Source of the DNA: Desulfobacteraceae bacterium
GTDB taxonomy: Bacteria; Desulfobacterota; Desulfobacteria; Desulfobacterales; Desulfosalsimonadaceae
Direction of reading: 5' to 3'
Length of the DNA: 6,012 nt
Assembly: GCA_024636355.1 (NCBI GenBank)
Contig: JAGXHH010000137.1
Coordinates: 1-6,012, forward strand
A program made the translations under genes and the position numbers. The notes beneath the pieces are model-generated. The model ran no database searches, was not told the origin of the DNA, and saw only the letters and a list, made by a program, of their open reading frames with translations. Numbering within the stretch: the first letter of the stretch is position 1; each line of letters starts with the position of its first letter. Of the stretch, positions 1-5,540 are shown piece by piece.

Positions 1-673
1 CCGGGTCCATCTGGTAGGTCCGCCGGTCGCCGAATTGCGGGGCGGAATGGGCCGCTTCACGGAACGGGCCATAGTAGGCGGAACAATACTTTGCGGCATA
101 CGACATGATCGGCACGGTCGGAAACCCGCTTTCATCGAGCGTTTCCCGAATGAATCCGATCCGGCCGTCCATCATGTCCGACGGGGCCACCATGTCGGCG
201 CCGGCTTCGGCGTGCGACAGGGCGGTGCGGGCCAGCAGGTCAAGCGATGCATCGTTGTCGATTTCGCCTTTATCCACCATCCCGCAGTGTCCGTGGTCGG
301 TGTACTGGCACAGGCAGACATCGGTGATCACGGCCAGTCCGGGGACTTTTTCCTTGATCGCACGGACCGCTTTCTGGACAACGCCGTCTTTGGCGTACGC
401 CCGGGTGCCCAGGGGATCTTTTTTATCGGGTATGCCGAACAGGACTGTCGCCGGAATGCCGAGATCACTGGCGGCTTTGGCGGTTTTGACCAGGTTGTCG
501 ACGGAAAGCTGATATTGTCCCGGCATCGATTCGATCGGATTTTTCACATCCTTGCCGCCAATGGCAAAAAGGGGCAGGATCAGGTTGTCCGTTGTCAGCC
601 GGGTTTCACGGATCATGCGCCGAAACGCATCATTTGCCCGGAGGCGCCGGGGTCGGTAATCCGGAAATTGCAT
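1..673 (-). CDS. hemB: Delta-aminolevulinic acid dehydratase (porphobilinogen synthase), 3' end outside the window
   Basis: The enzyme condenses two 5-aminolevulinate molecules to porphobilinogen in the cytoplasm, an early step common to all tetrapyrroles. The visible 224 residues run from an ATG at 673 to the window edge; the family is usually about 320-340 residues, so roughly the last third is missing. The N-terminus carries the usual RPRRLR start. The zinc-site motif DVCLCQYTDHGHCG lies at residues 118-131, with metal ligands C120, C122 and C130, so this is the zinc-type rather than the aspartate-rich magnesium-type enzyme. The first active-site lysine is K195 in SYAAKY; the Schiff-base lysine further on is outside the window. 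The start is supported by AAAGGA seven bases upstream, which lies inside the end of ahbC. With ahbC just upstream, its product probably feeds siroheme and then heme b. The reading frame is intact throughout. Confidence 0.96.
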   Translation of the reverse strand, partial: MQFPDYRPRRLRANDAFRRMIRETRLTTDNLILPLFAIGGKDVKNPIESMPGQYQLSVDNLVKTAKAASDLGIPATVLFGIPDKKDPLGTRAYAKDGVVQKAVRAIKEKVPGLAVITDVCLCQYTDHGHCGMVDKGEIDNDASLDLLARTALSHAEAGADMVAPSDMMDGRIGFIRETLDESGFPTVPIMSYAAKYCSAYYGPFREAAHSAPQFGDRRTYQMDP

Positions 674-677
674 GGGG

Positions 678-1859
678 TTATCCTTTGATTTCTTCGTCTG
701 TCAGGTAACATGCCGGATCGGGCGCCCAGACATCGCCGGTGACCGCTTCGGCGCGGACACGAAAGTTGCCGCCGCAGACATCGAGCCAGCGGCATTCGGC
801 ACAGCGGCCGGTCACGTACTTTTTCTTATCCTTGAGCCGGGAGAGCAGCGGGTCGGACATGTCGGACCAGATTTCCGAAAACGGCCGGTTGCGGACGTTG
901 CCGAAACTGTGGTGCCGCCAGAACTGATCCGCATGGACCTCACCGTTCCAACTGATGCAGCCGATGCCGCGTCCGGAACTGTTGCCTTCGTTCATCTGCA
1001 GCAATTCGAGCACTTCGGCCGCCCGTTCGGGGTCTTCCTTCAGCAGCCGCATGTACAGGTACGGCCCGTCGGCATGGTTGTCGACCGTGAGCACTTCCGT
1101 CGGTTTGCCCTTATCGTGGAGCCGTCGGGTCCGGTCCATGATCAGGTCGACCACGCGACGGGTTTCCTCGTGGGGGAGATCGTCATTGACCAGCGTTGAT
1201 CCGCGGCCCGCATAAACGAGATGGTAAAAGCAGATCCGGGGGATTTCCATTTCTTCGAGCAGGTCGAAAAGCCCGGGTATCTCTTCGGAGTTGAACTTGT
1301 TTATGGTAAAGCGCAGGCCGACCTTGATGCCGGCAGCCTTGCTGTTGCGGATGCCTTCCAGGGCGGCGTCGTATGCACCGTCGACACCGCGGAAGCGGTC
1401 GTTGACCGCTTTCATGCCGTCCAGGCTGATGCCCACATAAGAAAGCCCGATGTCTTTTAACACCTTGGCGGTTTCCGGGGTGATCAGGGTGCCGTTGGTG
1501 GAGATGACCGCGCGCATTCCCTTTTTTACCGCATAGCCGGCAAGTTCGGGCAGGTCTTCGCGCATCAGCGGTTCTCCGCCGGAAAATAAGAGCACCGGGG
1601 CTCCCATTTCTGATAGATCATCGATTACCGCCTTCCCCTCGGCCGTGGAAAGTTCATCTTCGTCCTGCCGGGTCTTGGCATGCGCATAGCAATGGATGCA
1701 CTTGAGATTGCACCGGCGGGTGATGTTCCAGACCACCACCGGGCGCTTGTCCGCGGAAAACTGGAGCAGGTGGGACGGCAGTTCTTTGGATTGCCGGCCG
1801 TAGCGCAGGGCGTCGGAAGGTTCGACAGTGTTGCAGTAGAGTTTTGAAATACCAATCAT
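678..1859 (-). CDS. ahbC: AhbC-type radical SAM protein (12,18-didecarboxysiroheme deacetylase), heme b synthesis
   Basis: AhbC removes the two acetate side chains of 12,18-didecarboxysiroheme to give iron-coproporphyrin III, the step before AhbD in siroheme-dependent heme synthesis. The N-terminus MIGISKLYC...EPSDALRYGR is typical of AhbC (once called NirJ2). The radical SAM motif CNLKCIHC at residues 50-57 gives C50, C54 and C57 as ligands of the SAM-binding 4Fe-4S cluster, and GGEP at 94-97 is the SAM-contact motif. The C-terminal third has the SPASM/twitch-like cysteines C301, C353, C356, C362 and C384 for an auxiliary cluster, plus the stretch VHADQFWRHHSFGNVR. I chose the ATG at 1859 (393 residues) because GAGGT lies four bases upstream and the family begins with this sequence; the frame is open to an ATG at 1913, but that start has no ribosome binding site. 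NirJ and AhbD are related alternatives, but the N-terminus favours AhbC. Confidence 0.9.
   Translation of the reverse strand: MIGISKLYCNTVEPSDALRYGRQSKELPSHLLQFSADKRPVVVWNITRRCNLKCIHCYAHAKTRQDEDELSTAEGKAVIDDLSEMGAPVLLFSGGEPLMREDLPELAGYAVKKGMRAVISTNGTLITPETAKVLKDIGLSYVGISLDGMKAVNDRFRGVDGAYDAALEGIRNSKAAGIKVGLRFTINKFNSEEIPGLFDLLEEMEIPRICFYHLVYAGRGSTLVNDDLPHEETRRVVDLIMDRTRRLHDKGKPTEVLTVDNHADGPYLYMRLLKEDPERAAEVLELLQMNEGNSSGRGIGCISWNGEVHADQFWRHHSFGNVRNRPFSEIWSDMSDPLLSRLKDKKKYVTGRCAECRWLDVCGGNFRVRAEAVTGDVWAPDPACYLTDEEIKG
681..686 (-). promoter_or_regulatory. hemB ribosome binding site inside the end of ahbC
   Basis: AAAGGA on the minus strand forms the last two sense codons of ahbC (Lys-Gly) and is followed at once by its TAA stop. 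It lies seven bases before the hemB ATG. Ribosomes finishing ahbC thus arrive at the hemB start, which suggests translational coupling of the two heme genes. Confidence 0.75.
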
Positions 1860-1863
1860 GTTT

Positions 1864-1868
1864 ACCTC
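1864..1868 (-). promoter_or_regulatory. Ribosome binding site that fixes the ahbC start
   Basis: Read on the minus strand, GAGGT stands four bases before the ATG at 1859. No comparable site precedes the in-frame ATG at 1913, so the 18 extra N-terminal residues of the longer reading are probably not translated. Confidence 0.75.
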
Positions 1869-1934
1869 ATTGGAATCATCTGCAACGGGCGTTTCAGCGA
1901 GTTCATTTCGCATTCAAGCAGGGGATGTCCGTAA

Positions 1935-1968
1935 TACGGCGGCGCACTGTTTTACATGCGCCGCCGTA
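1935..1968. terminator. GC-rich 12-bp hairpin between the ClpX-like gene and ahbC
   Basis: TACGGCGGCGCA at 1935-1946 pairs perfectly with TGCGCCGCCGTA at 1957-1968 around a 10-base loop, in which TGT and ACA could add three more pairs. It lies about 70 bases after the ClpX-like stop codon and about 75 bases before the ahbC start. There is no run of T on either strand after the stem, so it is not a textbook intrinsic terminator. It could end the upstream transcript, protect an mRNA end, or act as a leader structure of the ahbC-hemB mRNA. Confidence 0.5.
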
Positions 1969-1982
1969 ATGTCAGATGACAT
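1969..1982. promoter_or_regulatory. Perfect 6+6 palindrome, possible operator for ahbC-hemB
   Basis: ATGTCA-GA-TGACAT is a perfect inverted repeat with a two-base centre, directly abutting the hairpin and upstream of ahbC. Its form suits a dimeric regulator. I do not recognise the motif as a known site, and no clear -10/-35 pair is visible beside it, so the role is inferred from position and symmetry only. Confidence 0.35.
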
Positions 1983-1989
1983 CTCTCTT

Positions 1990-2011
1990 TGTTTTGAAAC
2001 TGTTTTGAAAC
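1990..2011. repeat. Tandem 11-bp direct repeat downstream of the ClpX-like gene
   Basis: TGTTTTGAAAC occurs twice back to back (1990-2000 and 2001-2011) with no mismatch. One helical turn separates the copies, as expected for paired protein sites, but slippage could also explain it. It lies between the ClpX-like stop codon and the ahbC palindrome. Confidence 0.7.
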
Positions 2012-2036
2012 GCTGTTGCGAGCGGTTTTTTGTCTG

Positions 2037-3890
2037 TTACAGGGACTCCGGGTAGGCATCGTCAGGCGCAGTGATGGCGCCCAGGCCCGCCGCCAGGTCC
2101 TCTTCATTAGTGGATCTGTCTGCCTCCGTGAGGTTGTGTTTCTTGAACTCGCTGGTAATCAGGCGATCGAGAAACGCCTCCGGGTTTACCAGGGCGTCTT
2201 TCGGGAGGAAAAACCGATTTTTGCCCGTTTTATCCCGAAGCAGTTTCAGCCCGTATTCAAAATCGTTGGAGAGTTTATGATAAATCAGATCGATATTCAA
2301 TGAATGATTTGCCATCTGTTCCGAAATATAATCAATGGCATCCTCTTCAAGCACGATGTTGAGGTCGTGCTTGTTATAAAAATCGATCTCGATCCGCTTG
2401 ATCTGGTCATAATAGGACTTGATCTTCCGAATCGCCGTGCCGATTTCGACCACGTACGCATAGTAGTAATCCGCTACCCGATCGATCCGGTAAGCCGACA
2501 GGGGCAGTCCGTGCTGCTCAGAAAGCTTCTTCCGGTTTTCCTTGAGGTAATCGATCAGCGCTTCCCGGTTGCTGCCGGCAATTGTATCGAAAGCCGCATC
2601 ACGCTCCACGGCGCCAACGCCGGAAAGCCATTTGTTGAGGATTTTTTCCGGATTTTCGATGACTTTGGATGTCACGGGAAACCGCTTGATGTTCATTGAC
2701 GGCAACCGCGTTTCAAAAGGAATCAGCGCCTGTTCAATGACGCTGACCAATCCCCGGGCACCGGTGTTTTCATCACGAGCCCGTGCGGCCATGATGTGCA
2801 GCGCCTCATCGGAAAATCGGACATCGATCCCATAGGTGGCGAAATCAAGGCGTTTGCTCAGGATTACCGGGTTGTTTGGATTTTTCAGAATGGTGTACAG
2901 GTCCTCTTCCGTCAGGCGTTCGAAAATCGATCGTACCGGCAGTCGGCCGATAAATTCCGATTCAAACCCGAACTCCACCAGGTCTTCGGCTTTGGCCTGG
3001 CTGAGGAGGCCCGCCTCGTTTTTAGGCAGCCCGATCCTGGAGCCGAACCCGATACCCTGATCGATGGTCCGCTTTTTAATGATCTCCTGGAGAGGGCCGA
3101 ATGCACCGCTGACAATAAACAGGATGTTTTTCGTGTTGACGGACCGTTTTTCCCGTTTCCCGGTTTTTCGAAACTGTTCGACTTCCTGGATCATCGAAAT
3201 GGGATCATGCGGGACCTTCAGCTCCACTTCGGTTTCTTCCATCGGTTTCAACAGTGCCCGTTGAACCCCCGTACGGGATACATCGGCGCCGTAATGCCCA
3301 TTGCTCGAGGCGATCTTGTCAATTTCATCTATATAAATGATCCCGTACTGAGCCAGATCGATGTCATTGTCGCTCTCCCGTACCAAATCGCGCACGAGAT
3401 CCTCCACGTCGCCCCCGACGTAACCCGTTTCACTGAACTTGGTGGCATCGCCCTTGACGAAGGGTACGCCGAGTTTCTGGGCGATCAGTTTGATCATGTA
3501 GGTTTTGCCCACGCCGGTGGGACCGATCATGATGATGTTGTTTTTGATCCGTCCCTGGAATTCGCTGCTTGCCGCCCCGGCGATTTCCTGGTGCCGGATG
3601 CGGTTGAAATGGGTGCATATTTTGGTGGCAAGGATCTGTTTTGCCTGATCCTGTTTAATGATGTACTGGTCGAGATAGCTGATGAGTTCTTCAGGGCGCA
3701 GGTCGAAATCGATCACGCCTTTGTTGCGAGCGGTGCTGGGCGGATCCTCCGATCGCTCATCCTGCGGCACGACAATCGGTGATACGACTTTGACCTGGCC
3801 TCCGTATTTCTTGGTAAGAAATTCGGTGATTTCTTTTTCGATCTCTTTTGGATTCGGTATGTTTACATTACGTTCTTTCATAGCGTCCAT
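2037..3890 (-). CDS. ClpX-like AAA+ ATPase without zinc domain and with a C-terminal extension
   Basis: A 617-residue AAA+ unfoldase of the ClpX type; E. coli ClpX has 424. The ClpX core runs from about residue 58 to 422. It shows Walker A GPTGVGKT (123-130), pore loop GYVG (156-159), Walker B IIYIDE (184-189), a ClpP-docking IGF tripeptide (280-282), the arginine-finger segment EFIGRLP with R316, and sensor-2 GARGL with R379. These suggest an active ATPase that threads protein and may still dock ClpP. The first 57 residues contain no cysteine, so the zinc-binding substrate/adaptor domain is absent. The RKH loop is replaced by a longer lysine-rich insert (about 221-255). Residues 440-617 are not in ClpX: a helical, tyrosine-rich stretch, a probable second lid (508-578) and an acidic tail. 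No clpP lies next to it, so it is probably a paralogue with its own substrates. The start is uncertain: ATG at 3890 has only GGG six bases upstream, and the ATG at 3881 is an alternative. Confidence 0.9.
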   Translation of the reverse strand: MDAMKERNVNIPNPKEIEKEITEFLTKKYGGQVKVVSPIVVPQDERSEDPPSTARNKGVIDFDLRPEELISYLDQYIIKQDQAKQILATKICTHFNRIRHQEIAGAASSEFQGRIKNNIIMIGPTGVGKTYMIKLIAQKLGVPFVKGDATKFSETGYVGGDVEDLVRDLVRESDNDIDLAQYGIIYIDEIDKIASSNGHYGADVSRTGVQRALLKPMEETEVELKVPHDPISMIQEVEQFRKTGKREKRSVNTKNILFIVSGAFGPLQEIIKKRTIDQGIGFGSRIGLPKNEAGLLSQAKAEDLVEFGFESEFIGRLPVRSIFERLTEEDLYTILKNPNNPVILSKRLDFATYGIDVRFSDEALHIMAARARDENTGARGLVSVIEQALIPFETRLPSMNIKRFPVTSKVIENPEKILNKWLSGVGAVERDAAFDTIAGSNREALIDYLKENRKKLSEQHGLPLSAYRIDRVADYYYAYVVEIGTAIRKIKSYYDQIKRIEIDFYNKHDLNIVLEEDAIDYISEQMANHSLNIDLIYHKLSNDFEYGLKLLRDKTGKNRFFLPKDALVNPEAFLDRLITSEFKKHNLTEADRSTNEEDLAAGLGAITAPDDAYPESL

Positions 3891-3951
3891 ACTATACCCA
3901 TTTACCTTTATTTTACAAGAATAGGGTCACATCCGAAGCCGTTTTCCTCTA

Positions 3952-3977
3952 TTCAAACGGAAAGTTGCCGGTTTGAA
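3952..3977. repeat. Imperfect inverted repeat TTCAAAC / GTTTGAA in the divergent region
   Basis: TTCAAAC at 3952-3958 faces GTTTGAA at 3971-3977, and GTTTGAA occurs again at 3998-4004. The core resembles the GTTTTGAAAC units at 1990-2011. It lies upstream of the ClpX-like gene and may be a protein-binding or structural element; nothing more can be shown. Confidence 0.35.
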
Positions 3978-4016
3978 ATGACCCGCATTAAAAGACTGTT
4001 TGAATATAAGCATCAT

Positions 4017-4034
4017 TTTCTTGTGATCAAGAAA
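4017..4034. promoter_or_regulatory. 7-bp inverted repeat just upstream of the dodecin promoter
   Basis: TTTCTTG (4017-4023) and CAAGAAA (4028-4034) are perfect inverted arms around TGAT. The second arm ends two bases before the predicted -35 hexamer, a common place for an activator or repressor site. The binding factor is unknown. Confidence 0.4.
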
Positions 4035-4036
4035 GT

Positions 4037-4065
4037 TTGCCTCGGACTTTTTCGGCCGTTATATT
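4037..4065 (+). promoter_or_regulatory. Predicted sigma70-type promoter for the dodecin gene
   Basis: TTGCCT at 4037-4042 (4 of 6 to TTGACA) and TATATT at 4060-4065 (5 of 6 to TATAAT) are separated by exactly 17 bases. Transcription would start near 4072, leaving a leader of about 50 bases before the dodecin ATG. Confidence 0.55.
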
Positions 4066-4112
4066 TCAAATACAAGAAACACGGGCTTAAATCTTTGAAA
4101 TGCAAACTTAAA

Positions 4113-4118
4113 AGGAGG
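4113..4118 (+). promoter_or_regulatory. Strong ribosome binding site of the dodecin gene
   Basis: AGGAGG, a full match to the anti-Shine-Dalgarno core, lies five bases before the ATG at 4124. It is the strongest such site in the window and suggests high expression of a small, abundant protein. Confidence 0.85.
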
Positions 4119-4123
4119 CAATC

Positions 4124-4336
4124 ATGAGTGAGAGTGTGTACAGGTTCATCGAAATGGTCGGTACCAGCAAGACGTCGTGGGAAGAGGCTGTAATGAATGC
4201 GGTGCAGACAGCTTCCAAATCCGTGCGCGACACCCGGGTCGCGGAAGTAAAAGATCTGGACGTCAAGATCGAAGGAGGCAAAGTGGTTCTGTTCCGGGCA
4301 GTGGTCCGGCTTTCATTCAAGTATCAGTCCGAATAA
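4124..4336 (+). CDS. Dodecin-family protein with altered flavin-site residues
   Basis: Dodecins are about 70-residue proteins that form hollow dodecamers and bind flavins or flavin-like ligands in the cytoplasm, buffering free flavin. This 70-residue protein shows the family pattern: VYRFIEMVGTSKTSWEEAV at the start (strand 1 and helix), then the helix end and AEVKDLDVKIEGG turn, and a final strand ending at the C-terminus. By eye against Halobacterium dodecin, the tryptophan that stacks on the flavin (W36 there) is Val39 here, and the glutamine contacting the isoalloxazine ring (Q55 there) is Arg58. It may thus bind flavin differently, bind another ligand, or have a structural role. It stands alone, with its own promoter and ribosome binding site, and is closed by the hairpin at 4415-4463. 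Family assignment is firm; the ligand is not known. Confidence 0.92.
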   Translation: MSESVYRFIEMVGTSKTSWEEAVMNAVQTASKSVRDTRVAEVKDLDVKIEGGKVVLFRAVVRLSFKYQSE

Positions 4337-4414
4337 ATCGACAGGCGATCAAGGGATATTTGAAGAAAAGTGGCGGAAGGGGCTTTTCCGTCGGAGAGAA
4401 ATTTTATCACACCC

Positions 4415-4463
4415 ATACCCCCGCAGAGTGCGGAAACGTATATTTCGCACTCTGCGGGGGTAT
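4415..4463. terminator. 18-bp perfect hairpin between convergent genes
   Basis: The arms at 4415-4432 and 4446-4463 are exact reverse complements over 18 bases (ATACCCCCGCAGAGTGCG and its complement). The 13-base loop could add two A-T pairs and a G-T pair. It lies between the ends of the dodecin gene (plus) and the 103-residue gene (minus), which suits a two-way terminator. Neither strand has a T run after the stem, so termination by this hairpin is inferred from position and stability only. Confidence 0.6.
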
Positions 4464-4484
4464 CAAATACAGAAACCGGAATAG

Positions 4485-4796
4485 TTAATAGACCCCGAAA
4501 TCCTTTTTCCCGCCTTGTATGGCCCTGAGGTATTCCGGTATGAACCTTTTGCCGGCTTCAGCCGGCCGTGTTTTTATTTTTTGTTGAATGTTTCCGATGT
4601 GCTTCCGGATATCCGATTTCAATTCTTTTTCATATTTCAACATTGAAATAATCGACTCATTGAGAGCCTGGTCCCGATGATCGGCAGAACTGAATAAAAC
4701 GGTGGTCAGCATGGTTTGGACGGTGGTGAGCGTGTTGATTTTGCTGTCCAGCAGTTCCATATTCTTCTTGATGGCTTCGAGCGTCTTCATCTTCAT
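4485..4796 (-). CDS. Hypothetical small helical protein (103 residues)
   Basis: I do not recognise this protein. It has no cysteine, signal peptide or membrane segment. Residues 1-75 look almost wholly helical, with spaced hydrophobic residues (MELLDSKINTLTTVQ, SMLKYEKELKSDIRKHI) that suggest a coiled coil or helical bundle. The C-terminus (from about residue 76) is basic and contains prolines and glycines. The codons look normal for the neighbouring genes and the frame is open and compact, which favours a real gene. Against it, no purine-rich ribosome binding site precedes the ATG at 4796: the bases before it read TTGCCTC on the minus strand. The second methionine (ATG at 4790) is an alternative start. 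It converges on dodecin with the strong hairpin in between, so the two are not co-transcribed. Confidence 0.6.
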   Translation of the reverse strand: MKMKTLEAIKKNMELLDSKINTLTTVQTMLTTVLFSSADHRDQALNESIISMLKYEKELKSDIRKHIGNIQQKIKTRPAEAGKRFIPEYLRAIQGGKKDFGVY

Positions 4797-4835
4797 GAGG
4801 CAATATTAAAAACTTGTTTTTGGAGTTAAGAAATT

Positions 4836-4855
4836 GAGCCGGGGTGTACCGGCTC
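4836..4855 (-). repeat. 7-bp GC-rich hairpin upstream of the small helical gene
   Basis: GAGCCGG (4836-4842) and CCGGCTC (4849-4855) form a perfect stem with a six-base loop. On the minus strand it is followed by AATTTCTT, which makes it resemble a weak intrinsic terminator or a leader structure about 40 bases before the gene that starts at 4796. Confidence 0.4.
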
Positions 4856-5089
4856 CCGGACCTTTAAAAGGGGCATGTCCTAATCGGAGATCTTGAAGAT
4901 TTAGAACATTACGGCGTTCGGCGAAAAAAGAAATTGACTTCTTTTAAGGAATTCTTCAGCAAGAATCAAGTAGTTTTTTTCTTTTTTTAAAAGCCAAGGA
5001 GTAGTAAAGAAAAAAATGCCCTCTGTTTGCGGCCTGTTGCCGAAAGGATCACCGGGGAAGAGGTTCAGAAAAAAAAATATCTGGGTACC

Positions 5090-5205
5090 CGCTTCGCTCC
5101 AGTAATTATCAATTCGCAATTGGCAATTCACTATTCACAATTTGCCTTTGATTAATCTTCCGAATTAATTGCGAATTGTGAATAGCTAACTTTGAATTGC
5201 GAATT
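5090..5205. repeat. Repeat element A: AT-rich imperfect inverted repeat
   Basis: The element starts with CGCTTCGCTCC (5090-5100). AATTCGCAATT (5111-5121) pairs with AATTGCGAATT (5195-5205), and inside these CTATTCACAATT (5131-5142) pairs with AATTGTGAATAG (5174-5185), both without mismatch. The whole could form a long hairpin or cruciform. It shares two sequence blocks with element B, so the two look like copies of one intergenic repeat family. Confidence 0.7.
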
Positions 5206-5286
5206 AAAGAAGATGCCACTGGAGTTTTCCGGATAACCAATAAAGATCATTGAGATGTGTGGGGTGGGGTAAGCGGAAATAAATAT

Positions 5287-5309
5287 CCTGGCCCAGAGGA
5301 CCAGGTTTT
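5287..5309 (+). repeat. Direct repeat, left copy
   Basis: This 23-base unit begins CCTGGCCCAGAGGA and ends CAGGTTTT. It matches the copy at 5518-5540 at 21 of 23 positions. The first and last CCTGG/CCAGG can form a 5-bp stem followed by TTTT, so the unit itself looks like a small terminator hairpin. Confidence 0.7.
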
Positions 5310-5353
5310 GGTTGTCCCTGAAAGGGGCTTTATTCGGCTGGTTCGTTAGAAAA

Positions 5354-5479
5354 GAATCCAGAATACAGGAGCCAGGAGCCAGAAGGTATTCGGATGTCGC
5401 TTCGCTCCGGCATATTCACTATTTGATTGAGCCGAAGGCGAATCCTTATTCTGGATTCTGAATTCTGGCTCCTGGATTC
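5354..5479. repeat. Repeat element B: nested inverted repeat of GAATCCAG/CAGGAGCCAG units
   Basis: The outer arms (5354-5384 and 5449-5479) both begin and end with matching words when one is reversed, but the short units GAATCCAGAA and CCAGGAGCCAG occur in shuffled order between them. Inside lies an imperfect inner stem around GGATGTCGCTTCGCTCCGG (5392-5410) and CCGAAGGCGAATCC (5432-5445). The loop contains ATTCACTATT. The element carries no protein-coding signal. Confidence 0.7.
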
Positions 5480-5517
5480 CCTGCTTGATGAATTCAGGCA
5501 TAGCCATTTGCCTCTGA

Positions 5518-5540
5518 CCTGGCCCGGAGGAGCAGGTTTT
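5518..5540 (+). repeat. Direct repeat, right copy
   Basis: Second copy of the 23-base unit at 5287-5309, with two substitutions. One of them breaks the innermost pair of the short stem. The two copies flank element B, 208 bases apart. The right copy lies 51 bases before the phosphoribosyltransferase start and runs into TAAAAT, which could serve as a -10 box, though no good -35 stands at the right distance. Confidence 0.7.

Noticed and set aside
1860..1913. 18-residue N-terminal extension of AhbC
   Set aside because: The family starts at MIGISKLYC, and a ribosome binding site stands before that ATG, while none precedes the ATG at 1913.
2007..2031. CGCT...AGCG mini-stem followed by GGTTTTTTG on the plus strand
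   Set aside because: Only four pairs, and no plus-strand gene reads into it.
2796..3782. 328-residue plus-strand open frame opposite the ClpX-like gene
   Set aside because: It is a long shadow of the minus-strand gene, whose product has all the AAA+ motifs; the plus-strand translation matches nothing known to me.
4951..4987. ATTCTT/AAGAAT stem followed by a T run, resembling a plus-strand terminator
   Set aside because: The stem is only 6 A/T-rich pairs, the T run begins seven bases later, and no plus-strand gene ends nearby.
5016..5105. 29-residue plus-strand frame starting MPSVCGLLPKG, with AAGGAG upstream
   Set aside because: The AAGGAG is 14 bases from the ATG, the frame is very short and its end lies in repeat element A; nothing supports it beyond an open frame.
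4901..5131. 76-residue minus-strand open frame
   Set aside because: It runs through homopolymer A/T tracts and into element A, with Phe/Lys-rich low-complexity sequence, no ribosome binding site and no recognisable family.
5090..5540. CRISPR array or insertion sequence
   Set aside because: Repeats are few, unevenly spaced and mostly inverted, there are no unique spacers of constant length, and no transposase or cas gene is in the window.
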